Notes under the pieces: generated by a model
Database searches by the model: none
Seen by the model: only the letters and a program-made list of their open reading frames with translations
What the model was told of the DNA's origin: nothing
In this document: in pieces, positions 10,601 to 21,631 of the stretch
How the letters are laid out: every line of letters starts with the position of its first letter
Numbering within the stretch: the first letter of the stretch is position 1
Translations under genes and position numbers: made by a program
NCBI GenBank assembly: GCA_964036195.1
Contig: OZ038459.1
Location: 5,205,206-5,269,205, forward strand
Source: Sphaerolaimus hirsutus
Lineage: Eukaryota > Nematoda > Chromadorea > Monhysterida > Sphaerolaimidae
Reading direction: 5' to 3'
Length of the DNA: 64,000 bases

Positions 10601-13334
10601 TTGGTGTTGATATTGCCAGCATGTCCGTGGTGATGTTATTTCATGCCCATTACTGCAACAATTTTATTCACCTTTGGACTCCTGTCGTTTTCTGCTATTT
10701 CATTCATGACTGATCTGGAGTTTGACAGCCATTCCCTCATGTTCATAGAACATTGGTCAAATAACGCTTTGACTTTGTAATATAGTTCTAAAGCTTCAAC
10801 TTCATTCGTTACACTCATGATGAAGTTATCGACGTAAATGTTGTTTATTATCATCGCCAACTGGTTTTGTTCCCCTTCATTTTCTTCATATTCATTCATG
10901 TTGTTTATTGTCACATTTAAATGGTATTTTATGACTGCTCCCAAAATTGCTGGGCTGCAAACAAGTTCAAACAGTACGCGTTTAAAACAAAGTACTATTA
11001 AGTTATTTTCAGTTACTGGTTTTGAGGCATCTTTCAACCAGAAAAATTGTGTGTAAATAGTCTCTAGCTTGGTCATGCAATCCTATTTGCAAAAATGCCT
11101 TTTCATTATCGGCAATTAATGCTAGATTGCCTGCCCTGAACCTCAGGAGTAGGCCCAGTGTTAATGGTGTTGTAATTGGTTGTCTAAAAAGGCACTCGTT
11201 GAAACTGGGCTTACCTGCCGACCCATCGTACACAATTCTGCATGATGTCGATTTGCCCAGCGTGATTACTGGCTGGTGTGGCAGGTAATGAATCCCCTTG
11301 TTGTCTGTTTTGTTGTCACAGATCTCAATTATTCCCTTTTCTAGTTGGTCATCCAAAACTTTCCGGTATTGTTCGAATAAGTTTGGATCTTTGTTGAATC
11401 TTCTTATCAGTGATTTAAACCACACCAAGGCTTCTGCTTTTCCCCTGGGGAAGGTTACTGATACTCTCTTTATACGACCAGTCAATATAGTATTGTTTGT
11501 TGTTGTCATTGAATTTTATGCTATTTATTATCATCTCCTCTGCAATGTTGTCATCAATTGCATAGGGGTCATCAGTGACTCCCACTGCTTCTAGACTGTG
11601 AAATTGTCATAGTGTTTCCTTTCCTATGGCCACTATGGCTACTTTTTGATGATTTTTTGTTGGTTCAGTTAAGCTTGAACTACAAGTGAAGTTACAGGCA
11701 TGATCCATAGTTGCAGAATGTACAGCTACCACAATCAAAGCCAAATAGGCAAACCTGCATGCAGGTTTTCCTTCTGCAAATTTGTCTATTACCGTGCTAA
11801 TTTCACTTTATTTTTTTCCGTTTCCGTGAAAATTTTGCTTTCCGTTTTCCGTTTTCCGGCATTTCATTTTTCCGTTTTCCGTTTTCCGGCCAACAATTTT
11901 TTTTTACCTTTCCGTTTTCCGTTTTCCGCTGAGTGAAATTTTTTTACCTTTCCGTTTTCCGTTTTCCGGCAGAAATTTTTTTTTTACCTTTCCGTTTTCC
12001 GTTTTCCGTAAAGTGAAAAAATTTTACCTTTCCGTTTTCCGTTTTCCGTAAAAAAAATTTTTTGACACCCTAGTCAAGCCTATTACGCATCTAAACCCAT
12101 CACGCATATAGACCCGTTAAGACAAATACCCACAGGGGTAAGAAAGATTAACCATAAATAAACGATACCGTCGAAGGCGCATTGGCGACGTGGTTGTTCT
12201 ACCAAAACTTGGCTTCTGGCCATACTACAGCGTTGGATACACGCAACAATCAGATAAACAGGCACTGTTCGAGCTAGCTGACAATGATGGCGGTAAGCAG
12301 GGGCGTATCCAGAAATTTATGACGTGATGTAAATATAGGATCGGGGCATTTATGTGAAGTTGGCTTATGTCCAAGTTTGTATTTGGATAACGTTAAGTAT
12401 TATAGAACGAGAGCGAAAAACAAGATTTCCGTCCGAGTCGCCGAAAATGGGCCACACACAAACACGCCGCGCCACTTCGCCATCGTTAACGGCGGTATAC
12501 AAACAGGTGTATCCAAAAATTGTTGGACAGCAGCCAACTTCAGATAAGGGCCCTCCCAGCAAATATACGATTTTTCCTGGCTTTTCTCGCCAACAGAACA
12601 TGCCAAACTGGTGCCAGTGATTTGATAAACACCACTGCCTAGGACAATCATAAAATTTCGTAGATATTGTAATTACGCAACTCCAAGGAAAAATACTGAT
12701 TTTCTTGCAGTCAGGATTTACTGGGGTGTTCTATGCAGCATCACGACAAAATGTAAATGACAAAAAAATCTGACTTTCTTCCGGGACAAAAACCGTGAGG
12801 ACGCGTCCCAAATTGTGCCTACACACACTAGTTTTCAGTGACTTCGTCTGAAAACTGATAAAAAATTCAAATGCAAATAAATGAACACGGTTGAATGATT
12901 TTATTTAATTTGAATTGGAATTTTAATTAATGAAACTTGAAATTTAAAAATTTCAGAATTAAAACACAAATAGCATACAAAAAGAGTAGGCTGGATGTCG
13001 CCATGTGGCCATTTCAGTTTTCACAGAAATCACGGTGAAAACTAGTGTGTGTAGGGCCAAAAAACTACCTAACCATCTAAAAAAGCTATTTCAACACTCA
13101 GAAAATGGCCCTCTGCTGGCGCACGGCACCCACGGCTACGACAACGCGTATCCAGAAATGAACCCGCTTTTTGTGGCTTACGGACCAAGTTTCAAAAAGC
13201 GCTTTAAACTGTCGAGGTTCTCAGCCGTGGAAAATATCGATGTTTATCCATTACTTTGTCATTTGCTGAATGCGGACTGCCCAAATGGAACCTATGATGG
13301 TGATTTCGATAGAATCAAGGACGTTTTGGCGTGA
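7693..13334 (+). CDS. Ectonucleotide pyrophosphatase/phosphodiesterase (ENPP family), 3' five exons
   Basis: Exons 7693-7846, 8925-9169, 9539-9626, 12177-12292 and 13102-13334 (stop TGA) join in consistent phase. The protein has the ENPP metal-binding motifs: 'EPDESQHHTD' (Asp and His), 'FLADHGFADLP' (Asp-His) and 'HGTHGYDN' (final His). It also has the family's 'RRIGDVVVL' segment and ends '...DRIKDVLA'. ENPP enzymes hydrolyse phosphodiester or pyrophosphate bonds of nucleotides or lipids, usually at the cell surface or secreted. The N-terminal exons with the signal or membrane anchor and the catalytic threonine are not found in 1-7690, which is filled by retrotransposon DNA; they may lie left of the window. 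No C-terminal nuclease-like domain or GPI-type tail is seen. The acceptor at 12176 (TCGAAG) is weak. Each intron carries transposons. Confidence 0.85.
7956..8248. mobile_element. hAT-like MITE, GGCGCC family
   Basis: Termini are TAGTGATGGAAAAGCG and ...TTTTTCCGTCACTA, in an ENPP intron. The interior is a dense array of GGCGC, GCGCCA and AAAGCGCCATGG. The flanks CTTATACT and CTTTTGCT match at 6 of 8 bases, a decayed 8-bp duplication. Related copies lie at 47114-48405 and 53052-53154. Confidence 0.7.
8368..8731. mobile_element. TA-flanked hairpin MITE, CCGTATTTCC family
   Basis: Begins TA|CCGCATTTCCTCGAAATACCCC and ends GGGGGAATCGCGG|TA. The ends are a decayed inverted repeat with a TA duplication, as in Tc1/mariner-type elements. 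The interior is rich in runs of G. Confidence 0.6.
9676..9890. mobile_element. MITE with ACACACTAGTTTTC inverted ends
   Basis: GTGCCTACACACACTAGTTTTC at the left is inverted at the right as GAAAACTAGTGTGTAGGGC, with a second inner inverted block (GTGACTTCGT / GAAGTCATGG). It lies in the ENPP intron after 9626. Relatives are at 12813-13066 and 44968-45226. Confidence 0.6.
10097..12072. mobile_element. hAT-like element, TTTCCG family, carrying a BEL/Pao fragment
   Basis: The termini TAGGGTGTCAAA and TTTGACACCCTA are perfect inverted repeats. They are flanked by a perfect 8-bp duplication, GTCAAGCC (10089-10096 and 12073-12080), the hAT signature. Subterminal arrays of TTTCCGTTTTCCG(GCAG) fill about 10100-10380 and 11810-12060, in the same orientation on both sides. 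Between them lies a degraded BEL/Pao RT fragment. No transposase frame is visible, so it is non-autonomous. It sits inside the ENPP intron 9627-12176. Confidence 0.85.
10350..11640 (-). pseudogene. Degraded BEL/Pao reverse transcriptase fragment
   Basis: Three overlapping or adjacent minus-strand frames (11009-11509, 10636-11076, 10350-10559) give a BEL/Pao RT colinear with the element at the left of the window. They include 'CRIVYDGSAGKPS', 'YVDNFIM' (the RT active-site box with its tyrosine intact) and 'YDPIGFTAPV'. Frame changes and stops separate them. There are no LTRs. Both sides abut TTTCCG arrays of the surrounding hAT-like element, so this is cargo and not an independent insertion. 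Confidence 0.8.
12813..13066. mobile_element. MITE with ACACACTAGTTTTC inverted ends, second copy
   Basis: Left end TGTGCCTACACACACTAG, right end CTAGTGTGTGTAGGGCCAA, with AT-rich interior. It sits in the last ENPP intron, ending some 35 bp before the final acceptor. It is related to 9676-9890. Confidence 0.6.
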
Positions 13335-13381
13335 AGTTTGGGTGATTCCATTTACTCGATTGTACTCTGATTTGTACATTA

Positions 13382-14384
13382 CCTTATTTGCTCGCAATAC
13401 CCCCCTTGAATAACACCCCCTCCCTCAAAATACCGCAGGTGTTTTGGAGCTAAGGAATAAAACCCCCCCTCGAAATACCCCCGTCTTGAATGATGTACAT
13501 CATGTATACAATGTACATGATATATTTATTGGGGCCAAATCTCATCGCAGCTATACATCGAGTATTTAGTGTGTATAGCTATCTACGTTTGTATATTCTA
13601 ATATGTCCCGTTTGGTGACGTTCATAACCAGTTTTGGGTATGTAAAAGCTCATTCTTTACTATGACATTTACGAAAATTTCTGCCGAAATAATAAACTCC
13701 CCTCGAACTTAGGGTTCAAACGGGATTGACTTTTCGGGATCGGGATCGGGATCGGGATTCACTTTTTGAGATTTCGGGATCGGGATCGGGATCGGGATTG
13801 GGGTTTCGGGATCGGGATCGGGATTGGTTTTTTGAAATTTCGGGATCGGGATCGGGATTGGCCGGGATTGGGGTCACGGGATCGGGATCGGGATTGGGAT
13901 AGGCATTTTTCCGGGATCGGGATTGGGTTCTAGGGATAGAGATTTTGGCCATTTTTCTGGCATTCACAGTTGTTCATAAAGGTCTCAAAACACTGTTGGA
14001 TGCCAGAAAAGTGCATAAAATTGACGCTGGGGGTTTGCATCCACTTTTTTGCATGCAAAAACCTCATTATTTGACTTTTTATAATTTCCACTAATTTTTC
14101 CGGGATCGGGATCCCGGACTTAGGAGTTTCTCGGGATCGGGATTTGAAAATTTTCGGGATCGGGATCGGGATCGGGATTGGTCTTTTTGAGATTTCGGGA
14201 TCGGGATCGGGATCGGGATTGGGGTTTCGGGATCGGGATCGGGATCGGGACTGGTAAATCCCGGAATTTCACGGGATCCGGGATCGGGATCGGGATCCCG
14301 TTTGAACCCTACTCGAACTACCCCCCCCCCCGAAAAATTTCCACTCTGAAAAAAAAACCGTGGAGTTTTTTCGAGGAAATACGG
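13382..14384. mobile_element. TA-flanked CCGTATTTCC-family MITE split by a hAT-like element
   Basis: The left end TA|CCTTATTTGCTCGCAATACCCCCC and right end TTTTCGAGGAAATACGG|TA are the decayed inverted ends of this family. The 602-bp element at 13710-14311 has inserted inside it, duplicating CTCGAACT. It lies between ENPP and RPLP0. Confidence 0.65.
13710..14311. mobile_element. hAT-like MITE, CGGGAT family
   Basis: Termini TAGGGTTCAAACGGGAT and ATCCCGTTTGAACCCTA are a perfect inverted repeat, flanked by a perfect 8-bp duplication CTCGAACT (13702-13709 and 14312-14319). The interior is mostly tandem (ATCGGG)n or CGGGATTGG motifs in several blocks with a short non-repetitive centre (about 13940-14100). 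No coding capacity. Confidence 0.9.
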
Positions 14385-14911
14385 TATCCAGGTTTGGCAC
14401 GATATCGCTTTTAAATTATTTTTCTGAAGCTCAATATTCAATATCGATACGGACCCTCAATATCGATATTGAATAGGAGACAATTGGTCGATATCTGAGA
14501 TGAGATAATTAATTTGGTGGTGTCGCAACACTGATATTGTTTTTCGATATCGATATTGTATAGTGATATTTTTTCGATTTTCTCAAATTTCATTTAATCA
14601 TTCCATCTATCCAAAACCAACAACGAACAGACAAAACTCAACAAAAACGGAACATTTCGGTTGGGGGACAAGATCTAATCCCAATAAGCTCCAAAGAACT
14701 CAATTGCCCATGCAAAATGGATGTGTAAATTCATATAAATATTGAAACTGAAATTTGAAAATTCACCACACTTACGGGGTGAAGCGCAAAGAAATGTTCA
14801 ATTAAAATGTTTAATCTGCACATGCAAATCGATTTACACATCCAGCGCCAGCCGCATCTAAATTCTCTGAAAACATCTTCAAAAAAAAGTCCAAATTCCA
14901 TCCACTCAATT

Positions 14912-17900
14912 CTAATCAAATAATCCGAAGCCCATATCATCATCTTCGCTCTCACTTTCCTCTTTTTTAGCTTCAACCTTTTCTTCAACTTTTTCCGCTT
15001 TTGCGGCACTCGGCGCCGCCGCGGCTGCGACAGCGGCAAATTTCGACGGGTCGGCCAGAAATTCTTTGAGCTGCGGAGACGATTAGATTGTCATTTTTGC
15101 GATTTTTAGAGTTCCAAAATTTAATTTAATTTTTCCTGATTAGTGCACTTATATGATCTGCCGCGAGATTAATTCGGGAAATCACGAGTGGCGGGATAAG
15201 CGACAGACTTGCACGTGAAAAACATATTTTCGTCTACAAATTTATATGCTAAAAAGCTTAGTTGACCATTCGTTACTTCTCTTGCCACTCAACACTTGAG
15301 CCCATACCAAAAACTTCCCTGAAAGCAATGTTCACAATAAATCAGTTTTCAACCCACTCAAATTTGTCAGGCTAAACCATTTGTCGTTCTCCATCAACAG
15401 CAGTCAACGGACTCTAAATTCCAGTCAACTCAAATACACTCAAAGCAAATAAATCAGTTGCCAAATTTCAACCGTCAACTAGCGTTCGTCAACTCAAGAC
15501 AAACCGTCTCAGCCTCCTTAAAAGTGACATCGGTCACGGCGGCGATAGCCATTAAATTGCGCATGCCATTCGCAAGCAAATGGGGCGCGCTCGCCGCAGT
15601 TGGATAGTTGATGGCCAGGCAAATCGACGCGAAATTGGCCACGCCCTAAAAAAGGGCAGATTTTTATCGACTTTGTTGAATTGTAACTGATTGGTTTGTT
15701 TTTGAAGAGTGCAGTTAGGATTTGATACAGGGGTCTCCTAGGGGGGGGGCTGGGGGGGGGGGGCTGCCCCCCCCCAAATCGGCCAGCTATCTATCTATCC
15801 CGGAGGCCCCTCAGCTATCTATCTATCCCGAGGCAAAATTTTTGGCTACTACCCCCAAAGACCCCCCCAAATCGCTCAGCTATCTATCTACCTGGAGTGG
15901 TTTTTGAGAAATTTTGCCCCAATTTTCGCTCAAAATCACAAATTTTCGCACCTTTTTATAGTTTTTCACCTTCAAAATTGTGCTTTCCAGTTATATACAT
16001 ACTTATATACCTATTTTGAGCCATTTTATACCTACTTTTGGCTACTTTTAACTTATTATTAGCGATTTTTTCTCCTTTCTGCCTTCTTAACCTTCAAAAA
16101 GCCTATATATTGTGCCCCCGCGAGCCCCCCCCCCCAAGCCCCCCCCAGAAAAATTTTCCAGCTATATATCCCTCCGGAGGAGCGATTTGCTATCTATCCA
16201 GCCCCCGCGAGGGCCAAAATCCTGGAGACCCCTGATTTGATATGATTTACCTATTTTAACGCGTATTGAAAAAAGCGTTTCGGACTGATTTAGCTTCAGA
16301 CTCAGTTTCAAACGTCGGCTCATTGTACACAAACTTCAACTTAAACACAAATTGTACACAAACTCGAGTATAGAAGCCATAGGGTTGCAACGATGAGTTT
16401 TCGATATCGATAATCAATAGGTAAAATGGTCAATATGTAATATTCGATACAAAAATTAGTCGATATTCGATACGATATATTGGCACCACACACGCTGGAT
16501 GCCAACTGAAATTCCTGTCAAATAAATTTTAGTGAATTATGTGATATCAACCTTCCTATCTAATAGAGCAGTCAATAAACTCATCATGACACTTAATTTT
16601 TTATTGTTTCTGACAAAGAGTGATGCTTTTCAATTTGTCATATTATTCAGTTCACACGAGTTCGCAATGTCAACTAGCGCGTGCGAGCCCACTCTCCCAA
16701 ATGTCAACTCCACCCACAAATCTACCTGCAAAAACTTGGTCCTGACGTCGTCCTGGGTGATGTCCAAGAGACTGGGCGAGTACATGGAGCCGTTGTCGTA
16801 CACCATTTTTACAATCAACCCATAGGAAAACGGGCGGATGTTCATCATGTTGAGCAGGGTCGCCTCGCTGGCGCCCACCTTCTCGTTCGCCTTGATCAGG
16901 TGCACCTCGTTCTGAAAGTTGGCAGCAAAGGAGTTGGGTGTAGGGAGGGAAAAATGTGTTTTTAATAAACTTCGTATTTAGAAAATAAGTTTGAAAAACG
17001 ATTTTAAAAAAGATGGAACTTCTGGCACTAAAAATACTATAAAACAATAGACTTTTTAAATTTGCGTCTGAAATTGCATGCTAATTTCCAGTTAAGTTTG
17101 TTCGAAACTAGATTGCGACTCTCATTATTACACACATTGGGTGTCAACTGGTTTCCATGTCAATTCAGATTTTAGTTGACGGGTTGCAGGCCAATCCCAA
17201 GTGCACATGCGGCAATGTGGAAAAGGAATTAACATTGTCGTGTGCATTTGAACATGTTTGCGCGACCCGTCAACTAAAATCTAAATAGAAACCAGCCAGC
17301 CCAGTTGACACCCGATGCCATTGTCAACTGGTGTGTTCATAACGCGCCATCGCCCCAAAACCGACCAAAATTTCAATAGTGCCCTTGGAAATCTTAGTCG
17401 GAATGGCGAGCGCCTGAAAGAAGCTCGTCTTTTCCGGTCCCATTCCGGTATTTTGCGGCGGCAATTTCACGTCGATAGGCGCCAGGGCGCCGGCGCGCGC
17501 CGGGGCCGGTTTCCGATTTTCCAACAATTTGTCCCGAATATCGGAAAGATCTTCGTGCGTGAACACGAAGCCCACGTTTTCCACGATGTGCGGCAGGATT
17601 CTGAGGGTTTGAATCCGAATTTGCGTGGTTTGAATGGGTGGGAATTTAGGAAAAATACGAAAGTGGCTTTTTTCACTAAAAAAGGGGTCTCTAATTAGGT
17701 GCTGGGTGTATGGGTCAGGTTTCTGGGTCTTTCATACATAGGGTTGGAAAAAAACGTTTTTTTAACTCGATGTTTTTTTTAAAAAGCTCCCAGATATGAT
17801 CTTGTGTCAACATATATAGGAATATCAGACATACTCTGTGGCAATACTCTGTGATGTTATATATAGGGATGGCCAGCGCCCTTTTTTTTAAAAACGCCAA

Positions 17901-20900
17901 TTTTTTTTAAAATAGCGCTGGCAAATTTTTTTTAGTTCTTATGCACTAGGTATTTTGCAAAAGTTTTGCGCGCAAGCGCGCAATTTCACACACAAATTGA
18001 CATTGGTGGTTGCTTTTCATTGGTCTTGTTATATTTTTAGTGTCATTGCTTCTATTCCTGCATGCTACCAAGGACGTAGGCGGGGNNNNNNNNNNNNNNN
18101 NNNNNNNNNNNNNNNNNNNNNNNNNNNNNNNNNNNNNNNNNNNNNNNNNNNNNNNNNNNNNNNNNNNNNNNNNNNNNNNNNNNNNNNNNNNNNNNNNNNN
18201 NNNNNNNNNNNNNNNNNNNNNNNNNNNNNNNNNNNNNNNNNNNNNNNNNNNNNNNNNNNNNNNNNNNNNNNNNNNNNNNNNNNNNCGTCCGAAATGTTTT
18301 TTTTTAAAAAAAACATCGGCCAAAATTTAAGTACTAAGCACTAGGTATTTTGCAAATTTTTGCGCGCAAGCGCGCAATTTCACACACAAATTGACATTGG
18401 TGGTTGTTTTCATTGGTTTTGTTGCATTTTTAGTATCAAAACATCCATTTCTATGTGCTACCATGGGTGAATAAGCCGACATATGTTGCTGTAACTCCAC
18501 TGGCTCCACAGCCATTATATGGTCATATTTAACATCACAGAGTATTGCCAGTGTCTGATATACCTATTTATGTTGACACTAGGTCATATCTGGGAGCTTT
18601 TAAAAAAAAACGTTTTTTTTTTTAAAAACATCGAGTCAAAAAAAACTTTTTTTCCAACCCTAGGCGCCCCCCCCCTAAAATTTTACCCCTGTTGTAGGGG
18701 AATGGCGCCATGGCGCTGGCGCCATTCGTACGCGCCACGCCATGGCGCCACTAGCGTTGGCATTGGCGCCAAAACAGCAGTATCTACATTTTACAGGCAT
18801 ATACAGCGACATGGACAGAAATTGAGTCCATTTTCACTGGCTTTTAGGATGCGGAGACTGGTCAGCCAAAAATGTTTTGAAGGGAGAATGCGGGCGCACA
18901 ATTTTTCAAACTGTCAACAAAATCGTCGTCTGAAAATGCCATTTCTGGTACATTTTTTGGTCCGGCCCGGGAAGGGGGGGGCGGCCGCCCCCCTCCCCCC
19001 CGCCCCCCCTGGCTACGTTCTTGGCCAACGCCAATACTGCCATGGCGCTGGCGCCTACAAATGGTGCCAGCGCCATGGCTCTATTCCTTTACTATATGGC
19101 AAAATTATAGGGGGGTGGGGCCGCCCCCCCCCGTTCGCCGGGCTCTGTATACAATCCGCCCCCCCCCCGTTCGCCGGGCTCCGTATACAATCCGCCCCCC
19201 CGCTCAAAAATCCTGCATACGTCCCTGCATGCTATCATGTAATAATAAGTTGTGATATGTTAGTGTAGTATTGAATATTCAGCCAATGTGCTCCCACATA
19301 CTTCTACAGTGGGAAACATTAGTTTCAATGTATTAACCTTGTCTTATAGCCTTATTTATAAGCACTATTTCATGCCTAATATCACTTGAAGTCACGAAAC
19401 ATTCACAAACAGCAATATACATAACGAGTCAACATAAAAGTATTTTTTTTGCACAAAAACACCACTTATCATGTCATCCCATGACTACACAGCCATTCTA
19501 TGGCTCTATATCATCACAAGTACTGCCACTTGTCTGATATACCTGTATATATTGATACAGAACCATATTTGGGAGCTTTTTAGGGAACATCTTGGCATTT
19601 TTTGGAAAAAAGCAAAAAAAGCGCAGTTTTTAAAAAGGCGCTTTTTTTTAAAAAGCGGGGCCGTAAAAAAGCGCTTTTTTCCATCCCTAGTTAAATATGA
19701 CCATATAATGGTTGTGGAGCCATGGGATAGCATTATAAGTGGTGATTTCTGTCAAAAATATTCATTTTTTGTCAACATGTTCATATATCGCCTTATAGTC
19801 AAATGTTTGTGACTTCAGATGAAGTTTGGCACGGAAAAGTGATCAAACAAGGTTATAAAAGGAGGTTGTTACTTTGGGAGTGAAGTTACACACTGTGGAG
19901 GTACATGGAAGCACATTACCTCAATATTATATACTACAGCAACATATGTCGGCTTATTCACCCATGGTAGCACATAGAAATGGATGTTTTGATACTAAAA
20001 ATGCAACAAAACCAATGAAAACAACCACCAATGTCAATTTGTGTGTGAAATTACGCGCTTGCGTGCAAAAATTTTGCAAAATACCTAGTACTCAGGGGTA
20101 TCTTGAATTTTGACCCTCCGAGTGGTTGGATAGATAGCAAATCGCTCCTCCGGAGGGATAGATAGCTGAAAAATTTTCTGGGGGGGGGGTTTGGGGGGGG
20201 GTTGTGGTGGTTCGATATATAGGCTTTTTCGGGGCATAGGAGGAAGAAAAGGGAGAAAAATCGCTAAAAGTAGGTGTAAAATAGCTCAAAATGGGTATAC
20301 AAGAGCATATAGTACTTAAAATAGCTGAAAATAGGCAGTTAGATGCATGAACCAGTGATTTTGGAGGTGAAAATCTATATATAGGTATGAAAAATAGCGA
20401 TTTTGAGCAAAAATTGGGGTATAGTTTCTGAAAAATCGCTCCAGATAGGTAGATAGCTGAGCGATTTGGGGGGGGGTTTAGGGGGTAGTAGCCCAAAATT
20501 TTGCCTCCGGGATAGATAGATAGCTGAGCGGCCTCCGGGATAGATAGATAGCTGGGCGGTTTGGGGGGGGGGGTAACCCCCCCCACCCCCCCCCATTCGA
20601 GACCCCTGCTAGTGCTTAGTACTAAAAATTTTGGCCGATGTTTTTTTTAAACATTTCGGACGTCATGTTTTAAAAAAAAAACGTTTTTTCAATAAAAAAC
20701 GTTTTAAAAAACATCGGCCAACCCTATTCATACATGGTTGTATTCATCACATATATACTTTATACACGGTTATATCTAAAACAAATGTCGGTCAAAATCA
20801 TGTCCACACGCGAACGTGTTTGGTTCTACGTTCGGAAATTAATTCGTTTTTTTTAGAAAGTTTTGGAAACAGAGACCAATCACGCATGTAGGCCCAACTT

Positions 20901-21631
20901 TTGTCCTTGTACAGATTTCCGTTCGGAAGAATTTGTATTACCGCAAAAACGCTCGGAACGAGGTATTTATACAAAATCTCAGCGTACAAACGCTCCATAA
21001 AATCCAACCAGACTCTCAAAAAACAAACTTCTCCAGGGCCGGGTTTTTGGACACCTGCCCTCTCAAAGCCTTCCTAATCATGGTATTTTTGCCCATCAAA
21101 ATTTCCGCGTGCCCTCGCATGGCCTGGCGAATTTCCTGCATCTGCCTGCTGCCGACATTGTCCACGCCCACTATGAAGACTTTTTGGTACTCGTCGAAAC
21201 GGGCCTTAAACGGGCATTTAAAGGTGGAATTGTGGGTTTAGTTTAGGTGAGATTGGAGCTGTGCAGTTGACTGGTGTCAACTAGTTTCCATGTCAATTCA
21301 GATTTAAGTTGACAGAAGATTGAAAAATTTTCGCGCGCACATGCGTCACGTGGAAAGGTATATTGGTAAGCGTCTTTGAACGTGGTTGCGCGACCCGTCA
21401 ACTAAAATCTGAACGGAAGTGTGCCAGTGGACAAGTAAGAGTTATAACGGTACAGTAAATTCGTTCATTTTGAGTACTTTTTAGCCCATACAGTGCAATT
21501 TTGAGCATCAAAATTTCAACGCCGAGCCCGACACCTTTTCAAAAATAGGTCCGCCCAAAAAGCGCACAAAAACTCACGATCAACTTCTCGAAATAGTTGG
21601 CCTTCCACGCAGCTTTGTCTTCCCTGACCAT
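14912..21631 (-). CDS. RPLP0: 60S acidic ribosomal protein P0
   Basis: Six exons on the minus strand: 21631-21578 (start ATG), 21204-21029, 17600-17366, 16911-16726, 15645-15505 and 15070-14912 (stop TAG). They sum to 951 bases, 316 residues, close to P0 elsewhere. The protein starts '[18 protein letters not shown]' and contains the conserved '[12 protein letters not shown]', 'RAGALAP', '[10 protein letters not shown]' and '[11 protein letters not shown]' blocks, ending with the acidic stalk tail '...[13 protein letters not shown]' that recruits elongation factors. P0 anchors the P1/P2 stalk to 28S rRNA on the large ribosomal subunit. All junctions are GT-AG and in phase, and no frame breaks are seen, so the gene looks functional. 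Intron 2 (17601-21028) is 3.4 kb, almost entirely nested transposons with a 200-base assembly gap. Confidence 0.95.
15728..16234. mobile_element. hAT-like MITE, TATCTATC family, copy 1
   Basis: Termini CAGGGGTCTCC and GGAGACCCCTG, flanked by perfect 8-bp duplications ATTTGATA (15720-15727 and 16235-16242). The interior has AGCTATCTATCTATCCCGGAGG-type blocks near both ends, runs of C or G, and a TATA-rich centre. It lies in RPLP0 intron 4. Confidence 0.88.
17139..17310. mobile_element. GTCAACT-type inverted-repeat MITE
   Basis: GGGTGTCAACTGGTTTC, then ATTTTAGTTGACGGGT at the left are inverted at the right as ACCCGTCAACTAAAAT, then GAAACC...CAGTTGACACCC. It lies in RPLP0 intron 3. A related, more decayed copy is at 21262-21430. 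Confidence 0.6.
18069..19227. mobile_element. hAT-like element nested one level deeper
   Basis: Ends CAAGGACGTAGGC and GCATACGTCCCTG are an imperfect inverted repeat, with flanks CATGCTAC (18061-18068) and CATGCTAT (19228-19235), 7 of 8 matching. The interior includes the assembly gap, a partial poly-T/A hAT-like arm ending CCAACCCTA at 18663, and a GGCGCC block at 18690-18780 and 19020-19090. Confidence 0.6.
18086..18285. other. Assembly gap (200 N)
   Basis: Two hundred undetermined bases inside the nested repeats of RPLP0 intron 2. The round number suggests a placeholder length. Reading frames that cross it are meaningless. Confidence 0.99.
20093..20608. mobile_element. hAT-like MITE, TATCTATC family, copy 2
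   Basis: Termini CAGGGGTATC and GAGACCCCTG, flanks CTAGTACT (20085-20092) and CTAGTGCT (20609-20616), 7 of 8 matching. The interior is colinear with 15728-16234 in reverse orientation. The paralogous arm at 18325-18345 shows the uninterrupted site with a single copy of the target octamer. Confidence 0.88.
21262..21430. mobile_element. GTCAACT-type MITE, decayed second copy
   Basis: GGTGTCAACTAGTTTCCATG at the left and CCGTCAACTAAAATCTGAAC at the right match the element at 17139-17310. It lies in RPLP0 intron 1, and the terminal repeat is eroded on the right. Confidence 0.5.

Larger units (their letters stand above)
17864..19689. mobile_element. hAT-like element nested in 17739-20726
   Basis: Termini TAGGGATGGCCAGCGCC and AAGCGCTTTTTTCCATCCCTA-type end, with flanks GTTATATA (17856-17863) and GTTAAATA (19690-19697), matching at 7 of 8 bases. 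The subterminal zones combine T/A runs with GCGC. Confidence 0.7.
17739..20726. mobile_element. hAT-like element with poly-T/poly-A ends, outermost of a nest
   Basis: Termini TAGGGTTGGAAAAAAACG and ...CATCGGCCAACCCTA, flanked by perfect 8-bp duplications TTCATACA (17731-17738 and 20727-20734). Subterminal repeats are palindromic runs of T and A around ACG, as in AACGTTTTTTTAA. It occupies most of RPLP0 intron 2 and contains at least three further insertions (17864-19689, 18069-19227, 20093-20608) plus the assembly gap. Confidence 0.85.

Noticed and set aside
13716-14441. Frames rich in Pro-Asp-Pro or Arg-Asp repeats
   Set aside because: Products of the (ATCGGG)n interior of a hAT-like MITE.
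16532-16965. Plus-strand frames opposite RPLP0 exon 4
   Set aside because: Antisense shadows of a well supported RPLP0 exon.
17946-18344. Frames crossing the N gap
   Set aside because: Unknown bases were translated as X; nothing on either side is coding.
20092-20596. 164-codon Pro-rich minus-strand frame
   Set aside because: It lies wholly inside the TATCTATC-family MITE, and homologous copies elsewhere have shifted frames.
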